Notes: generated from the letters alone by a model not told the origin. 64,000 nucleotides of DNA from Pseudomaricurvus albidus (GCF_018863235.1 NZ_JAHKRS010000001.1:620001-684000), one strand, 5' to 3'. Shown: positions 36,995-46,795, numbered from the stretch's first letter. A program made the numbers and translations.

Positions 36995-37702
36995 ATGACC
37001 GATACATTTGATATAAAACCAGAGTTTAAAAAGAAAGCCATACGCAGTTATGTGATTCGCGGTGGTCGTATTACCGTGGGTCAGAAAAATGCCTTCGACA
37101 ATTACTGGAAAGAGTATGGCCTGAGTCTGTTCGATGGCGCACTGGATCTGGAACAGGCGTTTCCGCAGTCCGGCCCGCTGGTGCTGGAGATTGGTTTTGG
37201 CATGGGGGATTCACTGTTCACCATGGCAGAAAATGAGACCGATAAAAACTTTGTCGGGATTGAAGTGCACCCGCCGGGTGTTGGCTGTTTGATAAACAAT
37301 GCCGGCAAAGCGGGGCTGACCAATTTGAAAGTTTATATGGCGGATGCCATTGATGTGCTGGACGATTGCATTGCCGATGAAAGCCTTGATCGTTTCCAGT
37401 TGTATTTCCCCGACCCCTGGCACAAGAAAAAGCACCACAAACGTCGTATTGTGCAGCCCGCATTCGTGGAAAAAATCAAAACCAAGCTGAAACCCGGCGG
37501 TGTGATTCATATGGCCACCGATTGGGAAGCCTACGCCGATCACATGATGGAAGTGCTGTCTGCGACCGATGGCATTAAAAACCTTGCCGGTGATTTTCTT
37601 TTCTCTCCGCGTCCGGAACATCGCCCCATTACCAAGTTTGAAAAACGGGGCGAGCGACTGGGGCATGGTGTCTGGGATTTGATGTTTGAAAAAACCGCTT
37701 AA
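36995..37702 (+). CDS. trmB: tRNA (guanine-N7)-methyltransferase TrmB
   Basis: Makes m7G46 in tRNAs using S-adenosylmethionine. The 235-residue protein has IRSYVIRGGRIT, the SAM-binding LVLEIGFGMGDSLF, NFVGIEVHPPGVG, and the family motif YFPDPWHKKKHHKRRIVQ with the catalytic Asp. Length is normal. Single gene on the plus strand. Confidence 0.96.
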   Translation: MTDTFDIKPEFKKKAIRSYVIRGGRITVGQKNAFDNYWKEYGLSLFDGALDLEQAFPQSGPLVLEIGFGMGDSLFTMAENETDKNFVGIEVHPPGVGCLINNAGKAGLTNLKVYMADAIDVLDDCIADESLDRFQLYFPDPWHKKKHHKRRIVQPAFVEKIKTKLKPGGVIHMATDWEAYADHMMEVLSATDGIKNLAGDFLFSPRPEHRPITKFEKRGERLGHGVWDLMFEKTA

Positions 37703-38438
37703 TGATATTTCCCCATACGGTATTGCACCTGTTTCAGCGGCTGTAATGTGACTTGTTTTCTCAAGGGGCTTCGACGCTCTTGGTTTTTCGCGAATTAAGT
37801 CCAGGAATCGGCTACGGCAAATCGTTTTTGTAGAGCATCTCAAGCAGCTTGGTCATTCTGGACGTATCGCGGTATTTCATATTTAACAGGTACACGACTT
37901 TAACGGTCTATACTGTAGACATTTAGCGTGTGCAGTTTAGTGCTTGAAGATTATGAAAATGCCTTTGGAAGAAAAGTAATGCGACAAATTATGTGCTACA
38001 GGTATTCTCCCCGTGTGGTGGCAGGGCAAACAATCATTGAGCAACCTAGAATTTGAAGTGTAAAAAGCAGTAATAAACTGGCACGACGTTAAAGCGGAGT
38101 CTAAAGTCCGATGGCCAAATACGGCGAGGCAGCAAGTGCCAGTTTTGGCGTGAAGATTACTGTTTTCAAAAGTATCGAAGCCTTATGCAAATCCAATAAC
38201 CGTGTTACACCGTATTCAAGAGGATTAAACTTCAGTTTTAGTGTGAAGAACCATCAGCAGGGACACAAATATCACTGATTAAATAGGAAAATTCCGCTGT
38301 TCGGTCTATAACTAAGTCACGATCTTTAAAGATCGGTTAGTCTGAGCAAAAGACAACGTTTACAGCGGAGTTCGGCAGTTCTGAAACGACCTGTGCAAAA
38401 CGTTTTACCGACAAGTTCTAGAGGCAAGGAGCAATACC
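37703..38438. other. 736-bp non-coding region upstream of the OmpA-type gene
   Basis: No gene longer than about 55 codons with a convincing ribosome site was found. The most open short frame starts with an ATG near 38111 but lacks a ribosome site. The region is AT-rich. It contains a possible -10 (TATACT at 37909) and the palindrome at 38320. A ribosome site AAGGAGC lies just before 38439. A long untranslated leader, a small RNA, or decayed genes are possible. Confidence 0.5.
38320..38335. repeat. Perfect 16-bp palindrome upstream of the OmpA-type gene
   Basis: CGATCTTTAAAGATCG is self-complementary and is flanked by imperfect CTAA/TTAG arms. It could be an operator or a leader hairpin. Compare the palindrome at 17814-17829. 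Confidence 0.5.
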
Positions 38439-39551
38439 ATGAAGTTTACAACTAAAAAATTAGCCGCAGCCATTGGCTTGAGCTGTGCGATCTCGGCGCC
38501 GATGGCGCTGGCTGAGGATGGTCGCCATATCGAGATCATGGGTGGCGGCGGTTACAACGTCTGGGATACAGACCGCGATCTGGATGATGCAGGCTTTTAC
38601 GGCGTTGGTCTGGGTTTCGCTCTGAACCGCACCTGGACGGTAGAAGGTTGGTGGACACAAACGGAAGATCTCGACTTCGAAGATCCCTCCGTTATTGGCG
38701 ATGACTCTGAAGAGTACCGTCTGGATATGCTTTACCACCTGACCGAAGGTGGCGGCTGGCGCCCTTACATCGTTGCCGGTGTTGGTGAAAACTCGTTTGA
38801 TTTTGACGATGGCACAGAGGAAGTGGACGAAACCCGTGTGAACCTCGGTATTGGTGTTAAGCGCATGATCGGCAAGCACTTTAACATTCGTGGTGATATC
38901 CGCGCGTTCAACAGCCTGGATGAGGAAATGACGGATATGGCTGCCCAGCTGGCCGTGAGCTTCCTGATTGGTGACGTGTCGGGCCCGACACCTCCAGACA
39001 GTGACGGCGACGGTGTGCCGGATGAGTCTGATGCCTGTCCGAATACGCCTCCAGGTGCGCCGGTTGACGCAACAGGTTGTCCTCTCGACAGCGATGGTGA
39101 TGGTGTGGCTGATTACAAAGATCAGTGTCCGGGAACCGACTCTCGTCTGAAAGTAGATGAAGTAGGCTGTCCAATGAAACTGGCAGAAGCCGTATCGCTG
39201 GAAATTGATATTGAATTTGCCAACGACAGCTCTGTCGTCAGATCTGAATACAACGATGAGATCAAGAAAGTTGCTGACTTCATGAATCAGTACGAAGGTG
39301 TTGAGGTTGAAGTTCAGGGCCACACCGATTCCAGTGGTGCCGCGTCTTACAACCAGGCACTGTCTGAGCGTCGTGCAGCAGCTGTAGCAGCCGAGCTTCA
39401 GAAATATGGCATCTCTTCAGATCGCATCAACTCTAAAGGCTATGGTGAAACCATGCCCATCGCGGATAACAGCACAAAAGAAGGCCGTGCTCACAACCGT
39501 CGAGTGGTTGCGGAAATCAAAGCCCGCGTAGAGAAAATGGAAACTCGTTAA
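38439..39551 (+). CDS. OmpA/OprF-type outer-membrane protein with thrombospondin type 3 repeats
   Basis: Outer-membrane protein linking the membrane to peptidoglycan. Of 370 residues: signal peptide 1-25 (ending MALAED); an eight-stranded barrel to about 180; a Ca-binding linker (about 187-245) with DSDGDGVPDESDACPNTPPGAPVD and DSDGDGVADYKDQCPG units containing paired cysteines; and the C-terminal OmpA domain (VSLEIDIEFANDSSVVR, VEVQGHTDSSGAASYN, LSERRAAAV, INSKGYGE). The layout is that of OprF. It is monocistronic, with a strong terminator and a long upstream region, so it is probably highly expressed. Confidence 0.93.
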   Translation: MKFTTKKLAAAIGLSCAISAPMALAEDGRHIEIMGGGGYNVWDTDRDLDDAGFYGVGLGFALNRTWTVEGWWTQTEDLDFEDPSVIGDDSEEYRLDMLYHLTEGGGWRPYIVAGVGENSFDFDDGTEEVDETRVNLGIGVKRMIGKHFNIRGDIRAFNSLDEEMTDMAAQLAVSFLIGDVSGPTPPDSDGDGVPDESDACPNTPPGAPVDATGCPLDSDGDGVADYKDQCPGTDSRLKVDEVGCPMKLAEAVSLEIDIEFANDSSVVRSEYNDEIKKVADFMNQYEGVEVEVQGHTDSSGAASYNQALSERRAAAVAAELQKYGISSDRINSKGYGETMPIADNSTKEGRAHNRRVVAEIKARVEKMETR

Positions 39552-39590
39552 TTCCTGATTCCTGCGTAAGTCGTGCCCTTCGGGGCACAA

Positions 39591-39622
39591 AAAAGCCGCT
39601 CCTACACGAGCGGCTTTTTTTA
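39591..39622 (+). terminator. Terminator of the OmpA-type gene
   Basis: GCCGCTC (39595-39601) pairs with GAGCGGC (39608-39614), with an A run before and T run after. Because the flanks are symmetrical it can also terminate the convergent UspA gene. Confidence 0.92.
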
Positions 39623-39665
39623 TGTTTCATAAATGCTGAATGGGGCAGAAACCGCCATGTCCTGT

Positions 39666-40523
39666 TTAATTAACCACCAAAATATCCGTATCAATAACAC
39701 TCAACAGCTTTTCTGCGGTATTGCCGATTAATGCGGCTTTAACACCGTGACGTGCCACAGTGCCAATAATCAGCACATCGACCCGCAAATCCTCAACCGC
39801 CTGCAAGATCACTTCTCTGGGATTGCCCTGATGGATGTGTATCTGTTCGGGTGGCACACCAAAGCGCTGACTGATGTGTTCTTCATTGCTGTGCACTTCC
39901 GTCTCGTCGGGTAGATGGCTGTCCGCCAGTAAAATAAACATATCGACAATTTGCAGTTGCTGCTCGAGAGCTGTGACACAGTGGACAGTGGATTGCGTAG
40001 CCTGCCCAAGGCGATGCGCCTGAGTAATGATCTGGTTATTGAGCAGATCGTGCCCACTGTCGTCGCTGTCCGGCGTGATAGCTGCCAAAATTCGCTGATG
40101 AGTCCAGGGCGCGGGATCACGCACCAGCAACACGGCACAGCTGGCTTTGCGCAGCAAATGGACATCAGATTCTGATTTCGCGCCGGGTGCTTTCATGGGA
40201 GACGATTTTAAAATCAGGTAAGCGCCAACACGGCTGCTGGCGTGAACAGCGGCTTCCTGCCAATGGCTGTTCCAGCAGGCCTCGGTGGTGACTGCAATGC
40301 CTTCCTGTCGCAGTGGTGTTGCCAGGGCTTCCAGTTGGGCCTTGTTGGCAGTGAGAGTGGAGGACTTGGCTTCCTTACGGGATGTATAGGACGAAATGTC
40401 GTGCATATAATCACAGCAAAACAGGTGTAGTTGGGCGCCGGTATCGATGGCGAGCTGTTCAGCACGTTTGAGAGAGGATAAATCGTTGAAACTGGGGTCA
40501 ACGATGACGAGTAAAGTTGCCAT
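39666..40523 (-). CDS. Universal stress protein, tandem UspA domains
   Basis: The 285-residue protein contains two consecutive Usp folds. The first opens MATLLVIVDPSFNDLSSLKRAEQLA; the second covers about 140-285 and ends in VDVLIIGTVARHGVKAALIGNTAEKLLSVIDTDILVV. That segment fits the ATP-binding G-2x-G-9x-G(S/T) region, though with N-T in place of S-V. It is an UspE-like two-domain stress protein. Start ATG 40523 has GGAGG eight bases upstream. Monocistronic. Confidence 0.9.
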   Translation of the reverse strand: MATLLVIVDPSFNDLSSLKRAEQLAIDTGAQLHLFCCDYMHDISSYTSRKEAKSSTLTANKAQLEALATPLRQEGIAVTTEACWNSHWQEAAVHASSRVGAYLILKSSPMKAPGAKSESDVHLLRKASCAVLLVRDPAPWTHQRILAAITPDSDDSGHDLLNNQIITQAHRLGQATQSTVHCVTALEQQLQIVDMFILLADSHLPDETEVHSNEEHISQRFGVPPEQIHIHQGNPREVILQAVEDLRVDVLIIGTVARHGVKAALIGNTAEKLLSVIDTDILVVN

Positions 40524-40688
40524 GGCCTTGCCTCCTTGGTAAGTGGCTTTAGGGGCTGTTAACACGGACTGATTGAATTAGTGTTAACAGACTCCAGCCT
40601 CTACAATATGGCATATTTGGAAATGGGTGTGAAAAGCTAAACTGCGAAAATCGCCTTTGATGGAAAAAACACAAAGAGGTCTTGTTTT

Positions 40689-41345
40689 ATGTCAAAAAGA
40701 ATAGCGGTGATCCTGGCCGGAAACGGGGTATACGACGGCTCTGAAATCTATGAATCTGTAATTACACTGTTGTCGCTGGATCAAGCGGACGCCCAGGTGC
40801 AGTGCTTTGCGCCGGACATTCCCCAGATGCATGTAGTCAACCACCTGACCGGAGAAGTCGCAGAGGGCGAAACCCGCCAGGTACTGGTAGAGGCGGCACG
40901 TCTGGCCCGCGGAGAGATCAAAGAGATCAAAGAGGCAAACGCCGATGACTTTGATGCTCTGATTATGCCGGGTGGTTTTGGTGTGGCCAAAAACCTCAGT
41001 GATTTTGCGGTAAAAGGCGCAGAGATGTCGGTAGAACCCTCGGTGCTGTCTCTGGTGCAGAACTTTAAAGCGGCAGGCAAGCCCGTTGGCTTGATCTGTA
41101 TTGCCCCGACTCTGGCGACTGCGATTTTTGGTGAAGGTGTCAAATGCACCATCGGTCAGGATCCGGATACCGCTGCGGCCATTGAAACCATGGGCGGCCA
41201 GCACGTGGCATCTGAGGTAGACGAAATTGTTGTGGATGAAGCCAACAAACTGGTGACCACCTCGGCTTATATGATGGCCGGACGCATCCGCGAAGCGGCT
41301 TCTGGCATCACTAAACTGGTGGATAAAGTTCTGGCAATGGCCTGA
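40689..41345 (+). CDS. elbB: ElbB-type DJ-1/PfpI family protein (glyoxalase-like)
   Basis: The 218-residue protein has the ElbB signature opening IAVILAGNGVYDGSEIYE, then IMPGGFGVAKNLSDFA and the nucleophile elbow VGLICIAPTL with Cys at about 138. ElbB has been reported to have glyoxalase activity and was earlier linked to isoprenoid synthesis. It is divergent from the Usp gene. The cysteine and its glutamate partner are present. Confidence 0.93.
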   Translation: MSKRIAVILAGNGVYDGSEIYESVITLLSLDQADAQVQCFAPDIPQMHVVNHLTGEVAEGETRQVLVEAARLARGEIKEIKEANADDFDALIMPGGFGVAKNLSDFAVKGAEMSVEPSVLSLVQNFKAAGKPVGLICIAPTLATAIFGEGVKCTIGQDPDTAAAIETMGGQHVASEVDEIVVDEANKLVTTSAYMMAGRIREAASGITKLVDKVLAMA

Positions 41346-41546
41346 CATCTGGCGGTTCATGCCTTGCTGACACTTTACTTCAGGTACATCCCAATCCAGG
41401 CATTCGGTGTTTTACATTGGATGCCTTGCACTGCTAACGTAGTACACTGATGTCGGTCCATTTAACGTACTGCTTGTAACGGAGTATTTATAAGTAGTAC
41501 TTGTAACTGACATGATACGTTTCCAACAGCCAAAAAAGGAATACTC

Positions 41547-42605
41547 ATGGCTTTATTGATGGTTTATATATTCATCGCCATCGGTGTTTCATTTTTGTGT
41601 TCGGTGGTAGAAGCCGTCCTGTTAAGTTTAAGCAGTGCCCAGGTGGCGGTGCTGGAACAGGAAGGCAAGAAGTCCGGAGCTATCCTCAAGCAGTTGAAAG
41701 CCGATGTCAGCAGACCACTGGCAGCCGTTTTGAGTCTGAACACCATCGCCCACACCATTGGTGCTGCCGGGTCCGGTGCACAGGCGACCAAAATATTCGG
41801 CAGTGCCTCTCTGGGAGTTGTCTCAGCCATTCTGACCCTGCTGATTCTGGTGTTGTCAGAAATTATCCCCAAAACCATCGGTGCTCACTACGCCCGCCAG
41901 TTGGCTCCCGCCACCGCCTACATCTTGAAGTATCTGGTGATCCTGCTGATGCCACTGGTGGTGATGTCAGAGTTTATCACTCGCCGCTTGAAGTCCGACG
42001 AAGTGCTCGATGGTTTCAGTCGCGATGAGCTTTCCGCCATGGCCGATCTGGGGTCAGAGCAGGGGGCATTATCGAATGAAGAAGTCGCCATCCTGAAAAA
42101 CCTGCTGCTTATTCGCGATGTCACCGTGCGAGAAATCATGACGCCGCGGACGGTTCTGTTCAGCTTGTCTGTGGATATGACCGTCGGGGAATTTTTTCAC
42201 AAGCATCAGCAGGAGCCGTTTTCCCGTATCCCTGTGTACGAGGGGGATAAAGACAATATCACTGGTTACGTCATCAAGAGTGATTTGTTATTGGCCCAGG
42301 CCAGGGGGAACGAAGCTTCGGTATTGGCAAACTACCGCCGCAGGTTGCCGGTGTTTATTGATAACACCACCGTGTATCAGCTGTTTCAGGATCTTGCGCC
42401 GCAGCGTTCTCACATCATGTTGATCGTCAATGAATACGGCAGTGTGGGTGGTATCGTTACCATGGAAGACATTATCGAAACCCTGCTCGGTTTCGAAATT
42501 ATCGACGAGAAAGACAGGGTGACGGATATGCAAAAAGAGGCGAGCAGGCTGCTGCGCAAAAAAGCCAACAGCAAAGGGGTTGATGTCGAGGGCAGCTCTT
42601 CTTAG
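41547..42605 (+). CDS. CNNM/DUF21 membrane protein with CBS pair
   Basis: Putative divalent-cation (magnesium/cobalt) transporter or regulator of the CorC/TlyC-hemolysin-like family. The 352-residue protein has an N-terminal DUF21 domain with four membrane segments (EAVLLSLSSAQVAVLEQEGKK, LVLSEIIPKTIGAHYARQ) and two CBS domains (VREIMTPRT, FSRIPVYEGDKDNITGYV; LFQDLAPQRSHIMLIVNEYGSVGGIVTMEDIIETLLG). The C-terminal transporter-associated domain found in longer members is missing, as in other short forms. Confidence 0.9.
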   Translation: MALLMVYIFIAIGVSFLCSVVEAVLLSLSSAQVAVLEQEGKKSGAILKQLKADVSRPLAAVLSLNTIAHTIGAAGSGAQATKIFGSASLGVVSAILTLLILVLSEIIPKTIGAHYARQLAPATAYILKYLVILLMPLVVMSEFITRRLKSDEVLDGFSRDELSAMADLGSEQGALSNEEVAILKNLLLIRDVTVREIMTPRTVLFSLSVDMTVGEFFHKHQQEPFSRIPVYEGDKDNITGYVIKSDLLLAQARGNEASVLANYRRRLPVFIDNTTVYQLFQDLAPQRSHIMLIVNEYGSVGGIVTMEDIIETLLGFEIIDEKDRVTDMQKEASRLLRKKANSKGVDVEGSSS

Positions 42606-42614
42606 CGGATGACC

Positions 42615-44525
42615 TTAACTGCTCTCCTTTAACCCCTGTTCCAGTGCTTCATACTCTTCACTGAGGGTCATCCATTCCTCTTCGGCCGTGTCCAGTTTCT
42701 GCCGACAATCCGATTGCTGTTTCAGCAACGCCTGCAAATCGTCCTTGCGTTCAGCGTCGTACAGAGATCCATCGGCCAGCTGGTTTTCCAGCTCATCCAT
42801 CTGCGATTGCCACTTGTCCACCTGCCGCTCGGCGGCTTGCACTTTCTTGCGTAGCGGTTGCAGCTGCTTGCGCAATTCTGCGGCATGCTGGCGCTGTTGT
42901 TTGCGATCGACCTTGTCGCCGTTGCCTGTCTCGTCTGCGGGTTTGTCTTCAGCAGGGGCTTCCCGCTGAGCCAGCCACTGGTGGTAGTCTTCCAGATCGC
43001 CTTTGAATACTTCTACCTTGCCGTCGGCAATCAGCAGGAAGTCATCGACCGTATTGCGCAGCAGATGTCGATCGTGGGAAATCACCAGCACGGCGCCGGG
43101 ATAGGTTTGCAGTGCCAGGGTCAAAGCCTCGCGCATATCCAGATCCAGGTGGTTGGTGGGCTCATCCAGCAGCAACAGGTTGGGCTTTTGCCAGGCAATG
43201 AGTGCCAGTGCCAGTCGGGCTTTTTCGCCACCGGAGAAATGTTTGATGACTTCGAAAGCGCGATCGCCATGGAAACCGAATCCGCCGAGGAAGTTGCGCA
43301 CTTCCTGTTCTCGGGCGGTGGGCGAAATCCGCTGGATATGCAGCGCCGGACTGGCATTCATGTCGAGGGCTTCCAGCTGGTGCTGGTTAAAGTAACCGAT
43401 GGCCAGATGTTCACCGCGGGTACGCTCTCCCGAAAGCAGCGACAGTTCGGCCACCAGTGATTTGATCAGGGTCGACTTGCCCGCACCGTTGGGGCCCAGC
43501 AGGCCCAGTCGGCTGTCGGCTTCCACCCTCAGGTTGACGTTTTTCAGAATGGCCTTGTCGCCGTAACCCAATTGCGCGTCGGTGATCTGCAGCAGCGGAT
43601 GCGAGGTTTTCTCGGCACAGGGAATTTGAAACTGAAACGGTGAGTCCACGTGGGCGGGAGCTATTTTTTCCAGGCGTTCCAGCGCCTTCAGACGGCTTTG
43701 CGCCTGCTTGGCTTTACTGGCCTTGGCGCGGAAACGGGCGACAAACTTTTCAATCTCGGCGATCTGGGTTTGCTGGCGGTCAAACATCTGTTGCTGCTGT
43801 GCCAGACGCTCACTGCGCTGGCGTTCAAAGGCCGAGTAGTTACCGCTGTAGAGTTCCAGCTTGGCACGTTCGATATGCACAATGTGCTGCACGGTGTTGT
43901 CGAGGAAATCCCGGTCGTGGGAAATGATCAACAGTGTGCCTTTGAAGCGTTGCAGTCGCTGTTCCAGCCACCAGGTGGTATCCAGATCCAGGTGGTTGGT
44001 GGGTTCGTCCAGCAACAAAAGATCGGCGGGGCACATCAGTGCCTGTGCCAGATTCAAGCGGATGCGCCAGCCGCCGGAAAAATCGCTGACCGGTTTTGTG
44101 GTTTCATGACTGGCAAAGCCCAGTCCGTGTAACAGCTCCTGCGCACGGGCTTCGGCCGTGTAGCCATCAATCACTTCAAACTGGGCGTAGAGTTTGGCGA
44201 GAGCTTCACCGTCGTCGTGATCCTGTTCGGCAATGGCGGTCTGCAGACGGCGAAATTCCGTATCGCCATCGAGTACATAATCCAGCGCCGAGCGATCACT
44301 GTGTGACACTTCCTGGGCCATATGAGCAATGCGCCAGCCCGAGGGGATCGAGCACTCGCCCTGGTCCTGGGCAATATGGCCGCTGAGCATTTTAAACAGT
44401 GTGGATTTGCCGGTGCCGTTGGCGCCGATCAATCCGACTTTATGGCCATCGTGCAGACGCAACGAGGCACCTTCCAGCAGAATCTTGCTGCCCCGTTGTA
44501 AGTTCAGGTCGTGTAATGTAATCAT
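42615..44525 (-). CDS. ABC-F ATPase, YheS-type
   Basis: Ribosome-associated translation factor ATPase with no membrane domain. Of 636 residues, there are two ABC modules: Walker A GANGTGKST and GPNGAGKST, signatures FSGGWRIRLNLAQAL and FSGGEKARLALALI, and Walker B LLLLDEPTNHLDL in both. They are joined by a basic linker (RFRAKASKAKQAQSRLKALERLEK). The C-terminal coiled-coil arm (about 530-636) is Gln/Glu-rich. The order of this gene, a TIGR02444 gene, algP and an FKBP gene matches Pseudomonas. Confidence 0.93.
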   Translation of the reverse strand: MITLHDLNLQRGSKILLEGASLRLHDGHKVGLIGANGTGKSTLFKMLSGHIAQDQGECSIPSGWRIAHMAQEVSHSDRSALDYVLDGDTEFRRLQTAIAEQDHDDGEALAKLYAQFEVIDGYTAEARAQELLHGLGFASHETTKPVSDFSGGWRIRLNLAQALMCPADLLLLDEPTNHLDLDTTWWLEQRLQRFKGTLLIISHDRDFLDNTVQHIVHIERAKLELYSGNYSAFERQRSERLAQQQQMFDRQQTQIAEIEKFVARFRAKASKAKQAQSRLKALERLEKIAPAHVDSPFQFQIPCAEKTSHPLLQITDAQLGYGDKAILKNVNLRVEADSRLGLLGPNGAGKSTLIKSLVAELSLLSGERTRGEHLAIGYFNQHQLEALDMNASPALHIQRISPTAREQEVRNFLGGFGFHGDRAFEVIKHFSGGEKARLALALIAWQKPNLLLLDEPTNHLDLDMREALTLALQTYPGAVLVISHDRHLLRNTVDDFLLIADGKVEVFKGDLEDYHQWLAQREAPAEDKPADETGNGDKVDRKQQRQHAAELRKQLQPLRKKVQAAERQVDKWQSQMDELENQLADGSLYDAERKDDLQALLKQQSDCRQKLDTAEEEWMTLSEEYEALEQGLKESS

Positions 44526-44566
44526 GGCGGCATTCTATCACGCCGTGTCAGCCATGAGGGTGCCCT

Positions 44567-45058
44567 GTGAATCCTTTTCCCGAATCATTGTGGGAATTTA
44601 GTTTATCCATCTATGCCCAGCCGGAAATGGAGGCCTTGTGTCTGTATTTGCAGGATCACAGAGGCATCATTGTGAATCTGCTGTTGTGGGCCTTGTGGCT
44701 GGACGGGCAGCTGCGATCGTTCGATAAACGATTATGGCAACAGGGCGTAGTCAGCAGTCAAAGAGCCGAGCGCTGGCTGGTGGGGCCTTTACGGAGCGTG
44801 CGCAGGGCTCTGCCGAAACGCAAACCCTGGCTGGGATTGCGGTCAGCGGTTAAAGCCTGGGAGTTACAGGCAGAACAACGGCAGTTTCAGGTATTGCAGT
44901 CAATCAGTGATGACTTTGCCGGTAACAGCCCGGCGGCAGAAGACGTTACCTGCGAGACCCCAGACGGCTTTTCCACCTATCTCTCGCAACTTCTGGCCAT
45001 TCAAGAACCGGAGTATCAACAGCTTACGCGCATTGTGACCCTGTGGCGTGCCGGGTAA
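44567..45058 (+). CDS. TIGR02444-type conserved protein
   Basis: A 163-residue cytoplasmic protein of the family defined by NPFPESLWEFSLSIYAQPEMEALCLYLQD and VNLLLWALWLD. Function is unknown. GTG 44567 is the likely start with ATGAGGG upstream. It is divergent from the ABC-F gene and convergent with algP. In Pseudomonas a member also lies beside algP, which may hint at a shared role. Confidence 0.85.
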   Translation: MNPFPESLWEFSLSIYAQPEMEALCLYLQDHRGIIVNLLLWALWLDGQLRSFDKRLWQQGVVSSQRAERWLVGPLRSVRRALPKRKPWLGLRSAVKAWELQAEQRQFQVLQSISDDFAGNSPAAEDVTCETPDGFSTYLSQLLAIQEPEYQQLTRIVTLWRAG

Positions 45059-45070
45059 ACGTCAGCCATA

Positions 45071-45120
45071 AAAAAACCGCTGGGGGATCTACCTCAATTG
45101 AGATAGACCACCGCAGCGGT
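45071..45120. terminator. Bidirectional terminator between TIGR02444 gene and algP
   Basis: ACCGCTG (45076-45082) pairs with CAGCGGT (45114-45120) over a 31-nt loop. Preceding A run reads as a T run for the minus-strand algP transcript; it is stronger in that direction. Confidence 0.65.
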
Positions 45121-45143
45121 CTGTTGATGCTGATCAGTTAAGC

Positions 45144-46280
45144 TTATTCGTCGCCGAACAGGCTTGGGCTGATTGGCGCATCGCTGGTTGCCGGAGCCGG
45201 AGTAGCAGCAGGCGCTGGAGCAGGAGTCACTGGAGTGGCAGGTGCTACAGGTGCTGGTTTTACTTCTGCGGCAGGTTTAACTTCTGCTGCTGGAGTTGGC
45301 TTGGCTTCCGGTTTGGGGGCAGCCGCTTTAGGTGCGGCAGGTTTCTTCGCCACGGCCTTTTTAGGAGCCGCTTTTTTAGCTGCAGGTTTGGCAGCAGCTT
45401 TTTTGGCTACAGGCTTGGCAGCGGCTTTTTTAGGGGCTGCTTTCTTGGCGGCCGGTTTGGCAGCGGCTTTTTTCGGAGCGGCCTTCTTGGTGGTCGCTTT
45501 GGTTGCGGTGGCCGCTTTTTTAGGCGCCGCTTTCTTGGCTGCAGGCTTGGCCGCGGTCTTCTTCGCGGGGGCTTTCTTGGCTTCGGCTTTCTTGGCCGGT
45601 GCTTTTTTGGCTACGGTTTTCTTTTTGGCGCTGGCTTTGGCAGCGGCCTTTTTCTCAGCGGCTTTTTTCTTGGCTGCAGCTTTCTTCTCAGCCAGTGCGG
45701 CTTTTTTGGCGGCGGCTTTGGCCTTGGCGGCTTCTGCCTGGGCTTTCTTCTTGGCGGCTATTGCGGCTTTTTTGGCAGCTGCTTTGGCTTTGGCAGCTTC
45801 TGCCTTGGCCTTTTTCTGAGCAGCGGCTTTGGCTTTCTTGGCTTCAGCGGCGGCTTTCTTCTTGGCAGCGGCGGTCAGGGTCTTTTCTACTTTGCTGGCA
45901 GCTGCAGCGATAGCGGCATTCAGCTTGGCAGTTTCTTTCAGGGATTTCAGTTCTGCGCTGGTATCGGCAATGGCGGCTTTGCTTTCGGCAACCAGTTTTT
46001 TCTGAGCAGCAACATCGGCTTTGGCTTTTGCCAGACGCTCTTTGGCAGCGGCTGTTTTTTTGTTTTTGGCAGCAGTCTGGGCAGTGGCTTGCTTGCTGCT
46101 GAGGGTGGTTAATTTTTTCTGGGCGGCAGCATTGGATTTTTTGGCTGCGGCAACTGCTTTTTCTGCGTCAGCGAGTTTTTTGCTGCGGGCTTTTTCCAAT
46201 TCAGTGGTCAATTTTGCAATTTGAGATTCCAGATCGACAATGGGGTCGACGGCTTTTTTGACTTTTTTGCGAGCTGCCAT
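45144..46280 (-). CDS. algP: AlgP-like histone H1-type Lys/Ala/Pro-rich protein
   Basis: DNA-binding, histone-like transcriptional regulator; in Pseudomonas AlgP acts on alginate genes. The 378-residue protein has an acidic/basic coiled-coil N-terminus (about 1-130), an Ala-Lys-rich helix region, then many KPAA, KKAAPKKA and KAAAKP repeats from about 215 to 320. A Pro/Ala-rich tail ends SDAPISPSLFGDE. Repeats of this type expand and contract easily. Neighbours (ABC-F, TIGR02444, FKBP) match the algP locus in Pseudomonas. The overlapping long antisense frames are shadows of the biased composition. Confidence 0.88.
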   Translation of the reverse strand: MAARKKVKKAVDPIVDLESQIAKLTTELEKARSKKLADAEKAVAAAKKSNAAAQKKLTTLSSKQATAQTAAKNKKTAAAKERLAKAKADVAAQKKLVAESKAAIADTSAELKSLKETAKLNAAIAAAASKVEKTLTAAAKKKAAAEAKKAKAAAQKKAKAEAAKAKAAAKKAAIAAKKKAQAEAAKAKAAAKKAALAEKKAAAKKKAAEKKAAAKASAKKKTVAKKAPAKKAEAKKAPAKKTAAKPAAKKAAPKKAATATKATTKKAAPKKAAAKPAAKKAAPKKAAAKPVAKKAAAKPAAKKAAPKKAVAKKPAAPKAAAPKPEAKPTPAAEVKPAAEVKPAPVAPATPVTPAPAPAATPAPATSDAPISPSLFGDE

Positions 46281-46795
46281 ATTAGCGATTCCTCTAAGGG
46301 TTAAGTCGGGTAAATTTATTCGACGCGATAATACCCACGTTTGCTGGAAAATTGTATGCTTTGGTTAAGATAAAGTCAGATTTTTTTCAGTAAAATGGAT
46401 TGTTTTTATCCAAAAGCCACAGATTGGATGTATTGCTTTAAAACAGTGCGTCTTTGCGGCGAGATAATAACTCTGCAAGAGAAGACAACGAAAGCCGCAA
46501 AAATGGAAAAAGACGCCTGCCGCAGCGCTCCAGGTTAATGTAGTATGGTTGCTCACCGTGTTTCTCGGCACTCTCGATTTGCTGGAAATCAGGTGGTCGG
46601 TCAGACATCAGCATGTTGGCAGAGGATGTTGCCACAAGGGTCCGATACACCCCGGTGACCCGTAAATGAGCGGGATTTCTCGCTGGCGGCTGAACCACTG
46701 CCGGTTTAAGCGGTCTATCGAACTGGATAGCAAAACTGTAAAGCAATAACAGGTTCGTTCTCAGGGGCGGATGGATGAATAACAGGAAGAAACTT
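46281..46795. other. Non-coding gap between algP and the FKBP gene
   Basis: About 515 bp holding the divergent promoters of algP and the FKBP gene. No protein with a ribosome site and no confident operator or RNA structure was recognised. Minus-strand open frames here lack start signals and family sequence. Confidence 0.5.

Noticed and set aside
38111..38278. 55-codon frame in the OmpA upstream region
   Set aside because: No ribosome site and no family resemblance; kept only as part of the gap description.
45235..45819. Long plus-strand frame opposite algP, rich in Ala, Phe and Leu
   Set aside because: It is the antisense shadow of the Lys/Ala repeats of algP; no ribosome site or family sequence.
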